This document shows positions 1 to 11,464 of a DNA stretch of 64,000 nucleotides, piece by piece (the stretch's first letter is position 1; each line of letters begins with the position of its first letter). A model generated the notes under the pieces. That model saw only the letters and a list, made by a program, of their open reading frames with translations, had not been told where the DNA came from and did no database searches. The stretch covers positions 21,234,501 through 21,298,500 of the forward strand of contig WPIO01000001.1 of the NCBI GenBank assembly GCA_009760855.2, read 5' to 3'. This stretch comes from Cristatella mucedo. Lineage: Eukaryota > Bryozoa > Phylactolaemata > Cristatellidae. A program made the position numbers and the translations under genes.

Positions 1-63
1 TATGAAGTTTAGACGGCAGTCTTGCCCCAAGTCTAGCTACCCAGCCACCAGGGAGAGGCTATT

Positions 64-112
64 GTGGGCGTGTCATCATCATCACGTGGTTCCGCAAAGC
101 TCCGCCCGCCTT
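64..112. promoter_or_regulatory. GGGCGTGTCAT...ATCACGTGGTTCC motif, copy 1
   Basis: Contains GGGCGTGTCAT, then ATCACGTGGTTCC and CTCCGCCCGCC. CACGTG is the core E-box of bHLH-ZIP factors. The same arrangement recurs at 14929-15000. Whether this is a regulatory site or a fragment of an undescribed repeat cannot be decided from two copies. Confidence 0.3.
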
Positions 113-457
113 ATGTCTATGCGAGAACTGCTAACCGGCACTGACCGTTTCCTTAACGAGCGTTGGCGTGCAGATTTGAGGCGATTCTCCCTAGAATATC
201 TGCCATTATTTTTAGATTGGCTACAAAAGCGCTAGTTGAGGCTTATTCGGCTCGCGCCATTCGAGGTCAATTCCAGCGGCGCTATCGCCATTCTTAAAGG
301 AAATCAGTGTGTGAGTTTCTAAGGAATAATATTGTTTTTAGGTAGATCCAACCAAAGTGAGCCTGCCTTCGGCGCGAAACTGAGCTCTACAAATTGGGGT
401 GCACATTTCCTTTTTTACACTGCGAGATGCAAGACCGAGCTCGGTCGTTTCGAACCA

Positions 458-481
458 CCCCCCCCCCCCCCCCCCCCCCCC
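458..481. repeat. Poly-C tract, 24 bases
   Basis: An uninterrupted run of 24 C. It makes proline or glycine runs in the overlapping short frames, which are therefore not evidence of coding. Confidence 0.95.
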
Positions 482-2018
482 GCTGACGCTGCCGGCCGAC
501 TCCGCCGAGAGCCAGTTGCATTGGGTGTAGCGTTTAAAAGCGACGAAATCGTCGTAGATCAAACGTCAATTAACGATGAGGTCTTAAAGCAAGCTAAGAT
601 CTGGCTCGGTTTCAAGGCCGTCCGCCCGACATCTTTCGGTGCCTTTTCGGTCCGGCCGCGAAAGCGAGTCGCGGCCGCCGCAGTCGCTGCCCACTGGGGC
701 GGCTGCTGCCGAGACGATTCGATCGTCCACTCGGGGGATCGCTGCGCCGCTGCCTAGCAACCGACTACGGGACGAGCGGAATCGGCGCGATACGCGGGGC
801 GGCGAATCGCCGAAATTCTCTTATAGTAGCAAATGCTTTGAGGCATCTTGGCCTCCACTCCGCCAATGGCATCCCGACGTCGGCCTCACCAAAGCTTGGC
901 CTTCTCGTACCGAGTGTTGAGCTTACAATGCCTCGAAAACATATACAACAATTATTTGTAGTGCAATGTATCTCTTTTTGCCGCTTTCACTTTTTTTACA
1001 CTCCGGGCGGCACGACAGCTGAGCGCAGCATCAGGTTCTGCCTGAAAATTGGAGAGCGATAATGTCTTAAGAGTGCATCGCGAGCACGTCATGGCGGCGC
1101 ACCTTCGGCTTTACGCCACTTTAGGCTCTAGTAACGGAGGCACCGGGCGGCCTCTTGAAAGGGTTCCGGGGGTGTGTGCTCTTTCGACGTCGTAGTTAAG
1201 ATTTTCCAAAATGGGGTAGGATCCTTTTTGCAGGGCACTAGAGAGCTAGCCTTCACGCGGCGCTGCTTCTGCGGCCTTCGAGAGCCAGTCCAAGCGTGCG
1301 GCGGTGCAAAGATTTTGACCTCTCTGTCCTGCGACCTTCACCGAGTGCTCGGAATTTAGGCGTCTTCTTGGACAACTGCATGAATTTTTAAAGTTTCATT
1401 AAGAAGACAACTTCCATAGCTAGCTGTCGCGTTTGATCCCTGTCTAAGATTAGGATCTGCATGCCCACAGTGGCTTGCTGGAAATTTAACTGGCTCCCTG
1501 GCTCTGTTTCGGCTACATTATTGCAATTCCACTGTGGCATATATCAAATGTCGGTGAATATGTGTGTGTGTGTGTTATGTATGCCTGCTACAAGTACATT
1601 TCAGTCATTTGTATATATACTGCTGATATTATAATACAAGTTGGTAAAGGAAAACTATTCAGACTGATTGTATGTAGACGCCGTTACTCACGCAAGCAAG
1701 CACGGGAAACTGTGCCAGGTGATAAAGGCGCAGTGCCAGCCTTCCAGATTAGGGTGAAAGAATGCTATCGTTGGTATGACTAGCAACATGACACACGGCC
1801 GTTGGTCCAGAAAATTCCATGACCACGAGTAGACGCCTTTTAAAACATACTCCATTCCACAAGGTTCCTAGAAACTAGCAGACGCAAAGAGTCTCCACCG
1901 ACCGTCAACTGTCAGCAGGAAACTTGAGGCCAAGCGGTTTGGCAAACAGATCTTGAGTAGGTGAGCAGCCTGATGAACCCCAGTCACAAAGCAAGTGAAG
2001 CCTGCAAGCAGCCATTCC

Positions 2019-2215
2019 TCACGTGGCATGCTCCTGTGCAACCTTAGGGAAATCCCTTGATGTGCCACGTGTGTCCGCAGCATGAGAGGTGGAAGGCTGC
2101 TCTTCGTGAGTGGGGCGGGTTGCCATACTATGCTCAACTACTGTCCGGTTCACTACATCGCCGGACGGCACATCACCAGCAGGATGACAGGCAGTAGGTG
2201 CAGCAACCACTGGCA
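2019..2215 (-). CDS. GTF3C6: GTF3C6 last exon (proposed)
   Basis: The acceptor is ttttag before 2215, with a second in-frame NAG acceptor six bases further in. The exon joins the previous one in phase (one base plus two) and runs 64 codons to TGA at 2019-2021. Content is PEST-like (THEEQPSTSH). It is assigned from splice frame and position rather than conserved sequence, so it is less certain than the other exons. Confidence 0.5.
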
Positions 2216-5200
2216 CTAAAAATCGCAAGTGTAGATAAAAGTTGAGAAATGATAGCAGGGCATCTGAGAAATACACGGGAGTAAAAACTATATGCCACAT
2301 AATAAAACTTACACCCACAAGTCTTGCCCTCGGAACGGCCGACTTTCTCACGAAGAATCACGTGATTCATGCTCAATTTTTTCGTAGTTTTACAGGCAAG
2401 TCTGTAGCTTCTTGAGCCGTCACCCTGCTTCAAGTCTGCAAGAAAATTGCAAATGTCGCCAATGAGACATTCTGCAAGTGGAGTGGGCATTTTTCAAACA
2501 AAGCACATTTCTACCAGAGTGTACCGGCATGTACACAGGGACCGAGAGTCCTGGAGAGAATGCTCCTAAGCATGCAATTAACTGCATGCACATAGAGAAA
2601 AACATCAAACAGCCACTACTAGATTTCGGTAAGGCAGTCTTACCAGCGCGAAGCCCGGACTAAACATCGATGCAAATACTAACCAGAGTAATAATAATAT
2701 AATAATAATGCGCTTGATAAAGCGCCCTCAGATAATTCAATCTCTCTCTAGGTGCTTTACATTTGCTGGAAAGGGAAATGCAATTGAATGGTGAGTAATA
2801 CCATGCTTGCAGGTCGGCGAGAAGTGGAGTAATGTGGCAACTGCGACGCTCACGACAGACAAGCCTAGCTGCAGAGTTTTGCACCAGCTGCAATCGCCTG
2901 ATCGCACATACTACGGCAGTTATAATGGGTGTTGACCCAGTGGGCTAGATGCGACATTTTGGGATGGGCAGTCACTGTGCCTATTTACTGTCTGATTAAG
3001 TGCACTGAAAGTTCATTCAGTTGCCCGATGACAGTAGTCTGAACGGCACAACTCGGGACTAAAAAGAAAGTCGTGCACCCTTCACTTTTGAATGCACCTC
3101 TTCCCTGGCACCGTAAAACTAAAATATTCGACCACATCAATCCACAAAAACAGAGAGGTGTAGATAAGTGGCAATTCTCACACTTCGGCCTCTGATTAAA
3201 AGCCAGAGAGTCGATTTTAAGCCTTGCATGATCCATATAGATCTCTAGAGGATGTTGTATGCATACTCCACCAATATGTCACCCCCAACCACCATGCCAA
3301 TGGGACCTAATCGGCCTCCACCCAACTCATCACCCGGTACCGACGCAAAGATGCACAAAGGTTAGGTGCTGCCTGAGCCGTCCTTTCCACTGAAGGATGC
3401 ACGGAAATCCTTCATCAGACAAAAATAAAGTGGACAGAGATTGGGCTTTGTTTGGAGGATATTAAAAGAAGTTCATTATTATTATTAGAAGTAGTAGTAG
3501 TATAACTATTATTTTTATTACTATATTATTATTATTATTATCATCACATTGGGAGATTCAGAGTGCAGATGTCAACAGCCAACGGTCGCCTAGTGAGCAT
3601 TTAATGTATATGGCACCCCAGGAATCTGCCTTAAGTCCACTTATTTTCACAGTATATACTCACTCTTTTGCAGATGGGATCACCAAGCACAATCCGGGCT
3701 TCCATTATTATGTGGCAGATACACCTGTGCATTGATCCCCACCTGCCTTCCAGCTCCTAAAACTCCACTCCCTTGCAGCATGTATTGCTAACAGTCGATA
3801 GGCTGCTTGATTGGGACCCAGTGCAGGTCAGTGAGAAGAGGTGTGATGTGGCAACTGCAAAGCTCACGACAGACAAGCCTAGCTGCAGAGCTTCGCAATA
3901 ACAGTAAGCCCTCACTGCACTGGCCGGTACACCTGCAAGCAGTGAGTTACAGGAGCTGAGCCAGGATGTCACAAATGCTTGTTCCAATTTGGATGTAGTA
4001 TCCCTGTCTGAGCAAGCCCGAATTTTAGCAATGCTATGTACCTGAAAGTAGGCAGACTTGATTGTGGAGCTGATGTGGTCGTCTAGTGATGGGTCCTTTG
4101 AATAGGACATCTAAATTTCGTGAGATGAAGCAGGGAAATGCTGGCAGAGCCGATTTTGAGCATTAAGCTTTCCAATTTCTGAATCACACTTGGTTTGTCC
4201 AAAACTAGTAAGTTGGTTTTATCATCATTCAATTTGAGAAAGTTGCTGCCATCCATATGCGGATGTAAGCACTACATGCAGCAAGAGAGTTGAGAGAATC
4301 CAACGCGCTGAAGGGCTGGGAGGTATCAAAGCAGAGGTACAACTGAGTGTCGGCAGCATAAAAGCCTTGATTATGCTTGGCGATCAAATCGGCAAGTGGG
4401 AAAGTAAAAAGTGTGAAAAGAAGCAGACTAAGCACACAGCCCAAAGGTACACCGTACTTCAGTGGTTCCTCGGATGATCTTCGTCCATTCACATTCATAA
4501 TCGGGTGTCTCCTGCTAGGATAGGAACTAAACCATTGCAGTGCAGTGCCAGCGATGCCCAGCTGAGATGAGAGGCTCTCGAGAAGGACTTGGTGATCAAT
4601 ATTATCAAACACTGCCAAAAATCAAACAAAACAAGTAGAGGGACTTTACTCATGTCTGCACTCCCGTTAAGGTCGTTATACATCCAAAGCAATGCTGACT
4701 CTGTGGAGTGATTAGCTCTAAAACCAGAGTGGAGCTTGCTTGCTAGGTTTGAAGTTTCAATATATGAGTCCAGCTGCTCTGCCACAACTTGTTCAAGTGT
4801 CTTTGATACGCAAGATAGAAGGGAGACCGGGCAGATGCTGTTCAAGTTCTCTTGGTCTAGTGTTGCTTTCTTAATTAGTGGCTTAACTACAGCCTTTTTA
4901 AAATTCGAAGGGATATAACCTGAGGCTAAGGTCATATTTATTATGTTAGTTATGCATGGCAGCAGCAGATCTATGCATGGCAGAAGTAGGACACTGGGAA
5001 TATGGTCTAGAGGATTAGTCGCCTTTTTTAATTGGGATATGAACCTCAGGATAAGGTCACTCGTGGCCTCCTTAAATGTAGACATTGAGGTGCTGCACGG
5101 AATTGTGGGACAGCAGTCCTGTGTGGTTGTTATTGAGGGACATGAGTCCAGAAGAGATGCTGCTACCTTAGGGGTGGACTATCCTATGATCAAAACCTAT

Positions 5201-8200
5201 TCGACCGAAATCAGAAATAATTCTAGCGCTGTGTTATACAAGCAGAGCTAAACTTGCATTTCCAATTTTCTCATATGCAAGCTGATATGTCGTTGCGGTT
5301 TTCATATTTGCAATGGCATGCCGGGCTTGGTGACTGTGATGGAAAGATTGTGTTGCCCTTACTGGCAGACCAATACAAAATCATACGGCTTTCACCCACA
5401 ATACAACATAAAATGAAACAAATAATTAGCTGTTTGAGAGCCTCATTTGTATAGCGGCAAAAGAGCCTTAACGGCTATCACTATCGGCACTATACTCACA
5501 CGGCTATCACAAAAGAGCCTGCAGTGGGCAATAAAGGATTACCCACTGCAGGACTTGAACCCACAACGTGGGTCGTGAAGAGCCACACCTTACCTCCTGG
5601 GTGACGACCCAGAGGCGATTAAACCTAGACAAGGAATTTAGGTGAATCTATTTCATTAGTCGTCAATTCATACAAATGATTCGATTAGGATTTTCAAAAC
5701 ACTTTCAGTTTGCATTCGTTGCTGTACGAAACTTTCGCTTAATCCTTGTATGCCCGATGGATTTGGGCAGTGGCCCACGAAAGGCACCCTTGGTGGGTAA
5801 AAGTGGGTACTCATCACCGATGCAACCCCAGCAGGTTAGTATATTTTAGATACTCCCAAGGAGTCAACAACAATTTGTTTCTTAGGCAGCAATTCGGGAG
5901 ATTTAGTGCAAGCAATTGCTGGAGCCATTCAAATTTAGCCTAATGTTTACCTGCCTAGAGATGGCTTGGGACTGGCCTGGCCAAGAGTAATTTTTTAGAG
6001 ACTTAATCGTTCCTCTCTATCTCTCTTTCTCTCTCATTCTCTATTTCTAGTTGTATGCAACCATTCTTGTCACAATTTTACAAATAGTGGCCCCTTCATA
6101 ATAACTGTTTTGGAGATCGTAAAAATGTCTCATTTTTTCCTTTTGAAGATGGATACTTCAGACCCCTTCAGTGGGACTAGCAGACTACGGTGGTCCTCTT
6201 TATTATCCAATTAGCACTCACCCTTAGAGATTATACTGATGCTGCTTTACCAGCCGATCTAAGATGGTCTAAGCAGGCCAAACCGCCATTTTAATAAAAT
6301 CAAAAGGAATTTCGGGTATTTTCAGAAGTATTTCGGATAACATACTTGCTATAGAACGATTTCGTATATGCTATGGAAGGTAAACGAATCAAATTAAAGG
6401 CTCTCGCACAATTAGGGATTATGGTACAGTGGAAAATATGAAATTTGTAGTTATCCAAATTCTTTTTTAGACTAGTTTTATATAAAATCGTGTGCAAGCA
6501 AGCAATAGCACAGCCTGTGACATGTGAATTATGCTGAAACACACAATTATCAAGGCATGCCTTATGAATTTAAGGATAAGCCAAAAATCGAGTAATTATT
6601 ACAAGAAGTAGGATCTCTGTGGTTTCTGAAAAGCGATCTCAGTCAAATTGTTCAATATAATTTGCTAATCGAATAAGAGTCGCTATATGCATGCGACCGG
6701 AGGAATAAACTCCATAGCATTGTAGGACGTGGTGCAAAGGCTCAGTAAACCAGACTGAGATAGAGCTTTCTTAAAACCTCTGGACACAAGTCTCATAACC
6801 CCACTGCCAACTTGCAGAAATCCCAATAAACTCAAGGCGGTAGCTCCATGCTGCTCTCACAGATAGCACTAGCTAAAAGCAGTGAAACAGGTATGCACGG
6901 ATGAGCAACAAAGCAAAGAGTCCAGTATAATGTAAGAAGTTGAAAACGAAAGCTGCAGATGCCATTTTGCTCTGGCAGGTTTAGCCTTCAATTATTTTAA
7001 CACACTACATTAGCTTTCGCAAACACTATATCATCTATATTGTCTTTAATAGTTTCCCTATTTGTTTCTTCCCATAAACTAGAGATTCCAGATTGACTGA
7101 AACCAGTGAACTTCAATTGTCTCCAGTGATGCTAATATTGGTCAACTGTTTCATTTTCATTTTTAACATTCACTCAAGGACGGGCTCTGGTCACACTTAA
7201 CTTGGGGACTTGCAGACCTGCCGCTGCTTCCCTGCGGTAGGGCTCAACGTGTGCTCTAGCAGGTATCGTTTAATCAAGAGCAAGACACGCTGGTTTTAGG
7301 TAATAGGGCATGTTCTATTTTGGTTGCCTGCATGCTTAGAGGGTCACGTGTAGGTCATAAACGAACCACATTTAAAATGGAATTATAAACGCATCTATTA
7401 ATCACAGCATGTAGTGGGTCCATGTGATTCGTCCTTTGTGTGCTTATGCCTGCTGACACTGCATGCTGCCACTAACCATCTTTGCATGCTGATCCTGTGC
7501 ATGTCACCTTTAACCACGTTGTCATTGAACATGCTACCACTAACTATTCGACCATACTTCCTTTGCAGCAAATGTAAAGTGCCTAGAAAAAGATTGAATT
7601 CTCTGAGGGTGCTATACAAATGCATTATTATTATAATTATACTTATTGTTAGCCTACTAGATGTGAAAACATACAAAATTAATTTGTTTGGCAGTTTCAA
7701 GAGGGTACACAAATAGTTGCGGTTTTCTAATGATAGTCTTCGGTAGCACCATTAGAGCACGGCCAAGAAAGAATCTTTGGATGTGCCAAGAATTGCTCTT
7801 TCGAAAAAGACACGTCGACGAATTTTGGGAACTTCTTCAGGAATGGTCATATTCGATAATCCAGTCTTGCACACGCAAAGACGCACACAAGACTTGATTC
7901 TAGAATTTGGAAGAACTCGTTAGTGCAGTTAGACCGAGCAAGCAATCAACTACATATTTCCTATTTCCTGCTTCCTATTGAAAACAGGCCGTGGGACAGT
8001 ATATAACTGCTACAAAAGTCGTGGCAAACATATGAGATGCCAAAACAAAATATTAATCGACAAGCATTAAAAATTTTCGATTGATTATGAGAAAATAGTT
8101 AAGTTAGTACATGCATCTGGCAAATCGAGCGAGTTATGGCCGAGGAAATATTTTTAAAGAATTATTGAGTGGTTTTGACTAATAAACCATCGATTTCCTT

Positions 8201-9648
8201 TTTCTAATAAACCATCGATTTCCTGCATCATTCCAAACCATGTCAGGCCAATGGTTGTGCTGGCTCAAATAGTATGCTTCAAAACCTTTTAACTGCTGGA
8301 AAATGTCCGATACGGTTGCTGAGATGAACTTTTAAAGATGGGAATAGTTGACTCATCAAATTAATCTTACTTTAGAGAGCTCGATAGCGGGCTACAAAAT
8401 AATATCTTTCGAAAATGGCGACTATATTACAAGCCATAAATTGCCCTAGATACTGCAAACACAGTCATTTCGCATTGCTTTTAATTCGGAAGGCTAGCCA
8501 AGGTAGTCATGTGAATGATTTGTTACAGATATTGCTGATTCGTGCAAATTTTTTTCTGCTAAAATAGTGTGAGCCCATAGTTCGTCAAACACTGAAATGC
8601 TTGAGGTTATATTTTGATCCCATGGTGCGTGGATTTTTCCGGCCGGCATCCCGAATACTTACTTATAGTTCGGTGCATATCAGTTCCATTTAAGAGTTCA
8701 TATTAGTCTGACCATACACTCACCAGCTGGTTGCCCTTCGAAAAGCAGGCAAGTGCCAACTGAGTCCTTGTATTCACCAGCAAAGGCAGTTCCATCTAGC
8801 TGAAGAAATGGCTGATCAGTGTCCAACCCCTGCAATTAGCCAAGCTATTTTAGCAAACTTCGAGCTGCAACGACGATGAGGCATGCATGCAACTAGGCGA
8901 CTGCAAATGGCGATGAATATGGCTGCAAGCCTAGTTTTCAAGTCCCAGAGGTTTGACCACGTGTCTCCTTTGCTAAATGACCTAGGATGGCTACCGATTG
9001 ATCAACGAATACAGAGAAAAGCTCTTACGCCGACCCACAAGGCCAAGGCCACGGCTTGGCTCCTCCATACCTGGCTGAACTGCTGCACCAGTTTCAGCCT
9101 CCTCGTGCCCTCAGGTCCTGTACAGACAATAAGTTAGCCGTTCCATTCCTCAGCTTAAAGACAGTTCGTGACATTAGCTCTGCTCTGTAGGTCCTAGACT
9201 GTGGAACTCGCTTCCACAATTCTTACGCAACGACAACTACTCTCCTGCTGCAGACTATGGCTCATCCTTTTCAGCGGTCCTGAGCTGCTACTTCCATGCT
9301 ACTCACTACCTCAACTGCTCTCCTGACTCTGCTGTGCTTCCCACCTTCTCTTTATTGGGTGAGATGAAGTCTGTTGGCTACCGAATGCGTACCGAAAGCC
9401 TCTTAGGCTGCGAGTGCGCTATACAAAACTCTCCTGCTTAACACCCACATAGTCTTTATGGCTTTGTAGAGTTACAGATGGAGATACATTACATTACATG
9501 CATACGTGCATGCATGGACACACAAGACGTTTAACAAAAAACCATCGCAGTAAGGAAGACTTACCAGAAACTTGCAGTCATTAAAATTAGTTTGCTCAAG
9601 CGTGTTCCGTCCAATGACACCAGAAAGCTCGACAAGAACCAGCGATTC
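2019..9648 (-). CDS. GTF3C6: General transcription factor 3C polypeptide 6 (TFIIIC 35-kDa subunit), 5' end not found
   Basis: TFIIIC recruits RNA polymerase III to tRNA and related genes by binding the A and B boxes; this small subunit belongs to its tau-A side and acts in the nucleus. Four exons were read on the minus strand: 9565-9648, 8724-8829, 2313-2435 and 2019-2215. They join in frame with donors gtaagt, gtgagt and gtaagt and normal AG acceptors. The joined reading shows the family landmarks in order: a VELSG strand, LDTDQP, FAGEYKDSVGTC, then KTTKKLSM. These correspond to the conserved TFIIIC beta-barrel core. The last exon is hydrophilic and Ser/Thr/Glu-rich, as the disordered tails of this family usually are. 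About 169 residues are visible, against roughly 210 in vertebrates. The short acidic N-terminus and start codon were not located and must lie above 9648. The 6.3-kb intron 2437-8723 is full of LINE and SINE copies. Confidence 0.85.
2313..2435 (-). CDS. GTF3C6: GTF3C6 exon with KTTKKLSM motif
   Basis: The acceptor ttttcttgcag and donor gtaagt are both strong. The exon begins with two bases completing an Asp codon from the preceding exon. It encodes YRLACKTTKKLSMNHVIL, matching the conserved second half of the TFIIIC 35-kDa beta-barrel domain. Confidence 0.85.
2689..2935 (-). mobile_element. LINE-1 (CR1/L2-like) fragment
   Basis: Antisense copy showing the LINE-1 3' tail (GCGCCCTCAGA...AATCTCTCTCTAGG...GCTTTACATTTGCTG) next to a TAATAA run. 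It is followed by reverse transcriptase C-terminal sequence with [20 protein letters not shown]. An internal deletion removes the stretch between these parts. It lies just outside the GTF3C6 exon at 2313-2435, in the long intron. Confidence 0.85.
3474..3545. repeat. (ATT)n-rich microsatellite
   Basis: Imperfect ATT/GTA repeats of the type that terminates LINE-1 copies elsewhere in the window. Confidence 0.8.
3590..3790 (+). mobile_element. LINE-1 reverse transcriptase fragment, sense
   Basis: Sense-strand fragment matching 20600-20800: GGGATCACCAAGCACAATC...GGCTTCCATT and the decayed YADDTQ region. It abuts an antisense LINE-1 copy, so two insertions meet here. Confidence 0.7.
3812..5170 (-). 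mobile_element. LINE-1 (CR1/L2-like) copy with reverse transcriptase, decayed
   Basis: Antisense to the window. Reading down from about 5085 the frame shows the start of the RT domain (FKKAVVKPLIKKA, PVSLLSC, HSGFRANHSTESALL). A shifted frame follows with FDNIDHQVLLESL, GVPLGCVLSLLLF and the decayed active-site box AADTQLYL. The catalytic YADD is damaged and several frameshifts are present, so the copy is dead. It lies in the long GTF3C6 intron in the same orientation as the gene. Confidence 0.9.
5430..5625 (-). mobile_element. SINE-A copy (tRNA-derived)
   Basis: Antisense SINE. The complement carries the B-box-like GGGTTCAAGTCC near 5565-5576. Its 3' end, on the low-coordinate side, reads GGCTCTTTTG...CGCTATACAAATGAGGCTC, shared with the copies at 10980 and 42139. 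Confidence 0.7.
5626..7389. other. GTF3C6 intron sequence, no recognised feature
   Basis: AT-rich unique-looking sequence with no exon signature or recognisable repeat. A CTCT-rich stretch lies near 6013-6045. Confidence 0.4.
7390..7660 (+). mobile_element. LINE-1 3' UTR and tail
   Basis: Sense copy of the LINE-1 3' end: GTCCATGTGATTCGTCCTTTG, the repeated CTGCCACTAACCA stretch, AAATGTAAAGTGCCTAGAAA, GAGGGTGCTATACAAATG and an ATT run. Confidence 0.85.
7661..8723. other. GTF3C6 intron sequence with a short tandem duplication
   Basis: No exon or transposon recognised. At 8178-8224 a unit of about 23 bases (TAATAAACCATCGATTTCCT) occurs twice in tandem. Confidence 0.4.
8724..8829 (-). CDS. GTF3C6: GTF3C6 exon with LDTDQP and FAGEYKDSVGTC motifs
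   Basis: The acceptor is ttgcag and the donor gtgagt. It encodes 35 codons plus one base, including GLDTDQPFLQLDG and FAGEYKDSVGTCLLFEG. These are the most diagnostic residues of this subunit. Confidence 0.9.
8885..9500 (+). mobile_element. LINE-2 (CR1-like) 3' fragment
   Basis: Sense copy of the second LINE family: ARRLQMAMNMAASLVFKSQRFDHVSPL, then GPRLWNSLPQFL in a shifted frame. The 3' end reads GAGTGCGCTATACAAAACTCTCCTGC and finishes in TACATTACAT repeats. It occupies most of the 735-bp intron between two GTF3C6 exons, antisense to the gene. Confidence 0.85.
9565..9648 (-). CDS. GTF3C6: GTF3C6 exon with VELSG motif
   Basis: Acceptor ttattag and donor gtaagt bound 28 phase-0 codons encoding SLVLVELSGVIG. 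This is the first strand of the family domain and is probably the second exon, since no start codon with an acidic leader is present in it. Confidence 0.85.
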
Positions 9649-10204
9649 CTAATAATGACAAAAAGATCAAAGCGGTTGCTGCACATCGGTACCGGCAGCC
9701 ACTAAACGATTGAGGCATTTTCAAAGTCTTGCTTTACAGCCATAACCCTCACTGCAGTGCCACACCTATGCCTCAAGCAGGCTGCATGCAAATACGGCTC
9801 CATGCTAAGCGATCCACCACAGGGAGCCACTAGAACCGAGCTCACCGTGCCTTCACAGCTCAGGCACTTAGGTAAACTACCCAAGACCGTACATGCCAGT
9901 ATACACCAGTGGCACCAGCTCAACATTATCCCTTGATACAAAAATCGCCACCTACTTACTTATAAGACTGGTTCAACTGATTAAAGAAACCTGGGCGCAG
10001 CACCACTGGCAAACCGCACACCGAGCTTATATGCTTGCATCAACTGCATCATTTCCTACTGATATCCACAAGCGAGAATCCACCGGCGACAACCTCATGA
10101 CAAGCCGTGCCAAGCTACTCTTGTACTATATAAGGCTAACCATAAACTTCCGAAAACATAGCTGCATTGTTACTACTGAAAGTGTACAGACTAATGGTTG
10201 GCTG
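9649..10204. other. Unassigned, upstream of the first visible GTF3C6 exon
   Basis: Probably intron of GTF3C6. No start exon with an acidic leader could be recognised here. Confidence 0.35.
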
Positions 10205-10350
10205 ATTCCTTGTGCTGCCCTAGCTTGGACCAGGGGTTAGGTACTTACCTTTAACGACCAAGGTCGTGGACTCGAGCCCTTCGGAACACGTTAGGCACCG
10301 GCATAGAGAATACTTTCTCTTAGGGCGCTACACAAATGCTTTGTATATTT
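10205..10350 (+). mobile_element. SINE-B copy (tRNA-derived)
   Basis: Sense copy with A-box-like CTTGGACCAGGGGTTAGG, B-box-like GGACTCGAGCCC and the LINE-1-like tail ACTTTCTCTTAGGGCGCTAC, then a T-rich end. Confidence 0.7.
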
Positions 10351-10979
10351 TTCTTATTTACATTGCAGCAGAAGAGCCTTACCTTACGCTACTACCTGCT
10401 TGCAGGTGCAACACAGTATTGCTCTCTGCAGGTCTCCAACGCACGACCTAGGTCCACCTAGTGGGAACACAATACCCTTGGTCCAAGAACCAAACCCCAG
10501 GGACATTTATCTTTCAAAAAATCAAAGAGATTTTAACTTGTATGCCTATGTAAAATATTACCAGCAACACTTACACTCGTGAATGTTCCCTAGCAGAGCT
10601 CAAGCACATTCGCTCATTGGATCTGAAAGTGGGCTAGTACCGCGACTCGTACTGAGACTTTCCGCCAGGTTTGTTAAAAAGTTGAAGAAGCTGATTGCCC
10701 AACCCAACTACCCCTTGACATTAGAGAGCGTTATGACAGGCAGTAAACCACACATGCGTTCGCATGCACACAAATACACGTGCCGCATAAGCGCATACAG
10801 ATATGCGCTCTCGGTCATGCACTCTCGCTCACGCGCTCTCGCTCACGAACTCTCGTGCACACACACACCTGACTTTGCAATGGCAGATAATTGTGAGTTT
10901 TAACCAAACCTTTATGAATACATACAGAAGTAATTATGGCTGCTGAAGGTCACGAGACAGTCCAGTTAACAAAGATACA

Positions 10980-11145
10980 GGTCAGCTGATTCAGGAGCCT
11001 CATTTGCATAGCAGCAGAAGAGCCCTGGCGGCCTTCACTTCGGCTTGCAGTGGAAATAAGGATTGCCTGCTGAAGGACTCGAACCCGAGACCTGGGCCAT
11101 GAAGTGCAAGCTCCCTTACCCTTGTGCTAAGACTGACCGGGCTTG
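10980..11145 (-). mobile_element. SINE-A copy (tRNA-derived)
   Basis: Antisense copy: TCAGCTGATTCAGGAGCCTC at the SINE 3' end, a B-box-like GGGTTCGAGTCC complement near 11080 and the A-box region near 11130. A poorer partial copy may lie at 10370-10460. Confidence 0.7.
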
Positions 11146-11309
11146 CATCTGCGACTGCAGCTTATGAGGCGTATGGAATCCAATGGGCTTGATTACTTTA
11201 AACTCACTTTCATGATATTGCTAAATAACAAGCAGATTAATACACTAGAACTTCCAGGGTAATACAAACAGTGCAGGCCCGAAAAATCCAGGCATTTGTG
11301 AGAATTAAG

Positions 11310-11460
11310 GGGGCATGTTATTCTTGCTGTCGCTGAGCATGCTACCAGTAACCATTCGATCGTGCTTCCTTTGCAGCAAATGCAAATTGCCTAGAAAGAG
11401 ATTGAGTTGTCTGAGGGTGCTATATCAAACGTATCATTATTCTTCTTATTATTATTATGT
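11310..11460 (+). mobile_element. LINE-1 3' tail
   Basis: Sense copy of the last part of the LINE-1 3' UTR ending in AAATGCAAATTGCCTAGAAA, GAGGGTGCTATATC and ATT/CTT repeats. Confidence 0.8.
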
Positions 11461-11464
11461 CAAG

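Larger units (their letters stand above)
1..2018. other. Unassigned 3' flank of GTF3C6
   Basis: No gene or transposon could be recognised here. The first 1.3 kb is relatively GC-rich and has short open frames on both strands with no family signature. On the minus strand it lies downstream of the GTF3C6 stop, so part of it may be 3' UTR, but I saw no clear AATAAA signal. A short GT run lies near 1560-1575. Confidence 0.4.

Noticed and set aside
332-757. 141-codon proline-run protein
   Set aside because: It spans a 24-base C run in GC-rich DNA and has no recognisable domain or splice context.
5550-5625. Genuine tRNA genes at SINE positions
   Set aside because: Only the promoter boxes are tRNA-like; arms do not fold and the shared tails mark them as SINEs.
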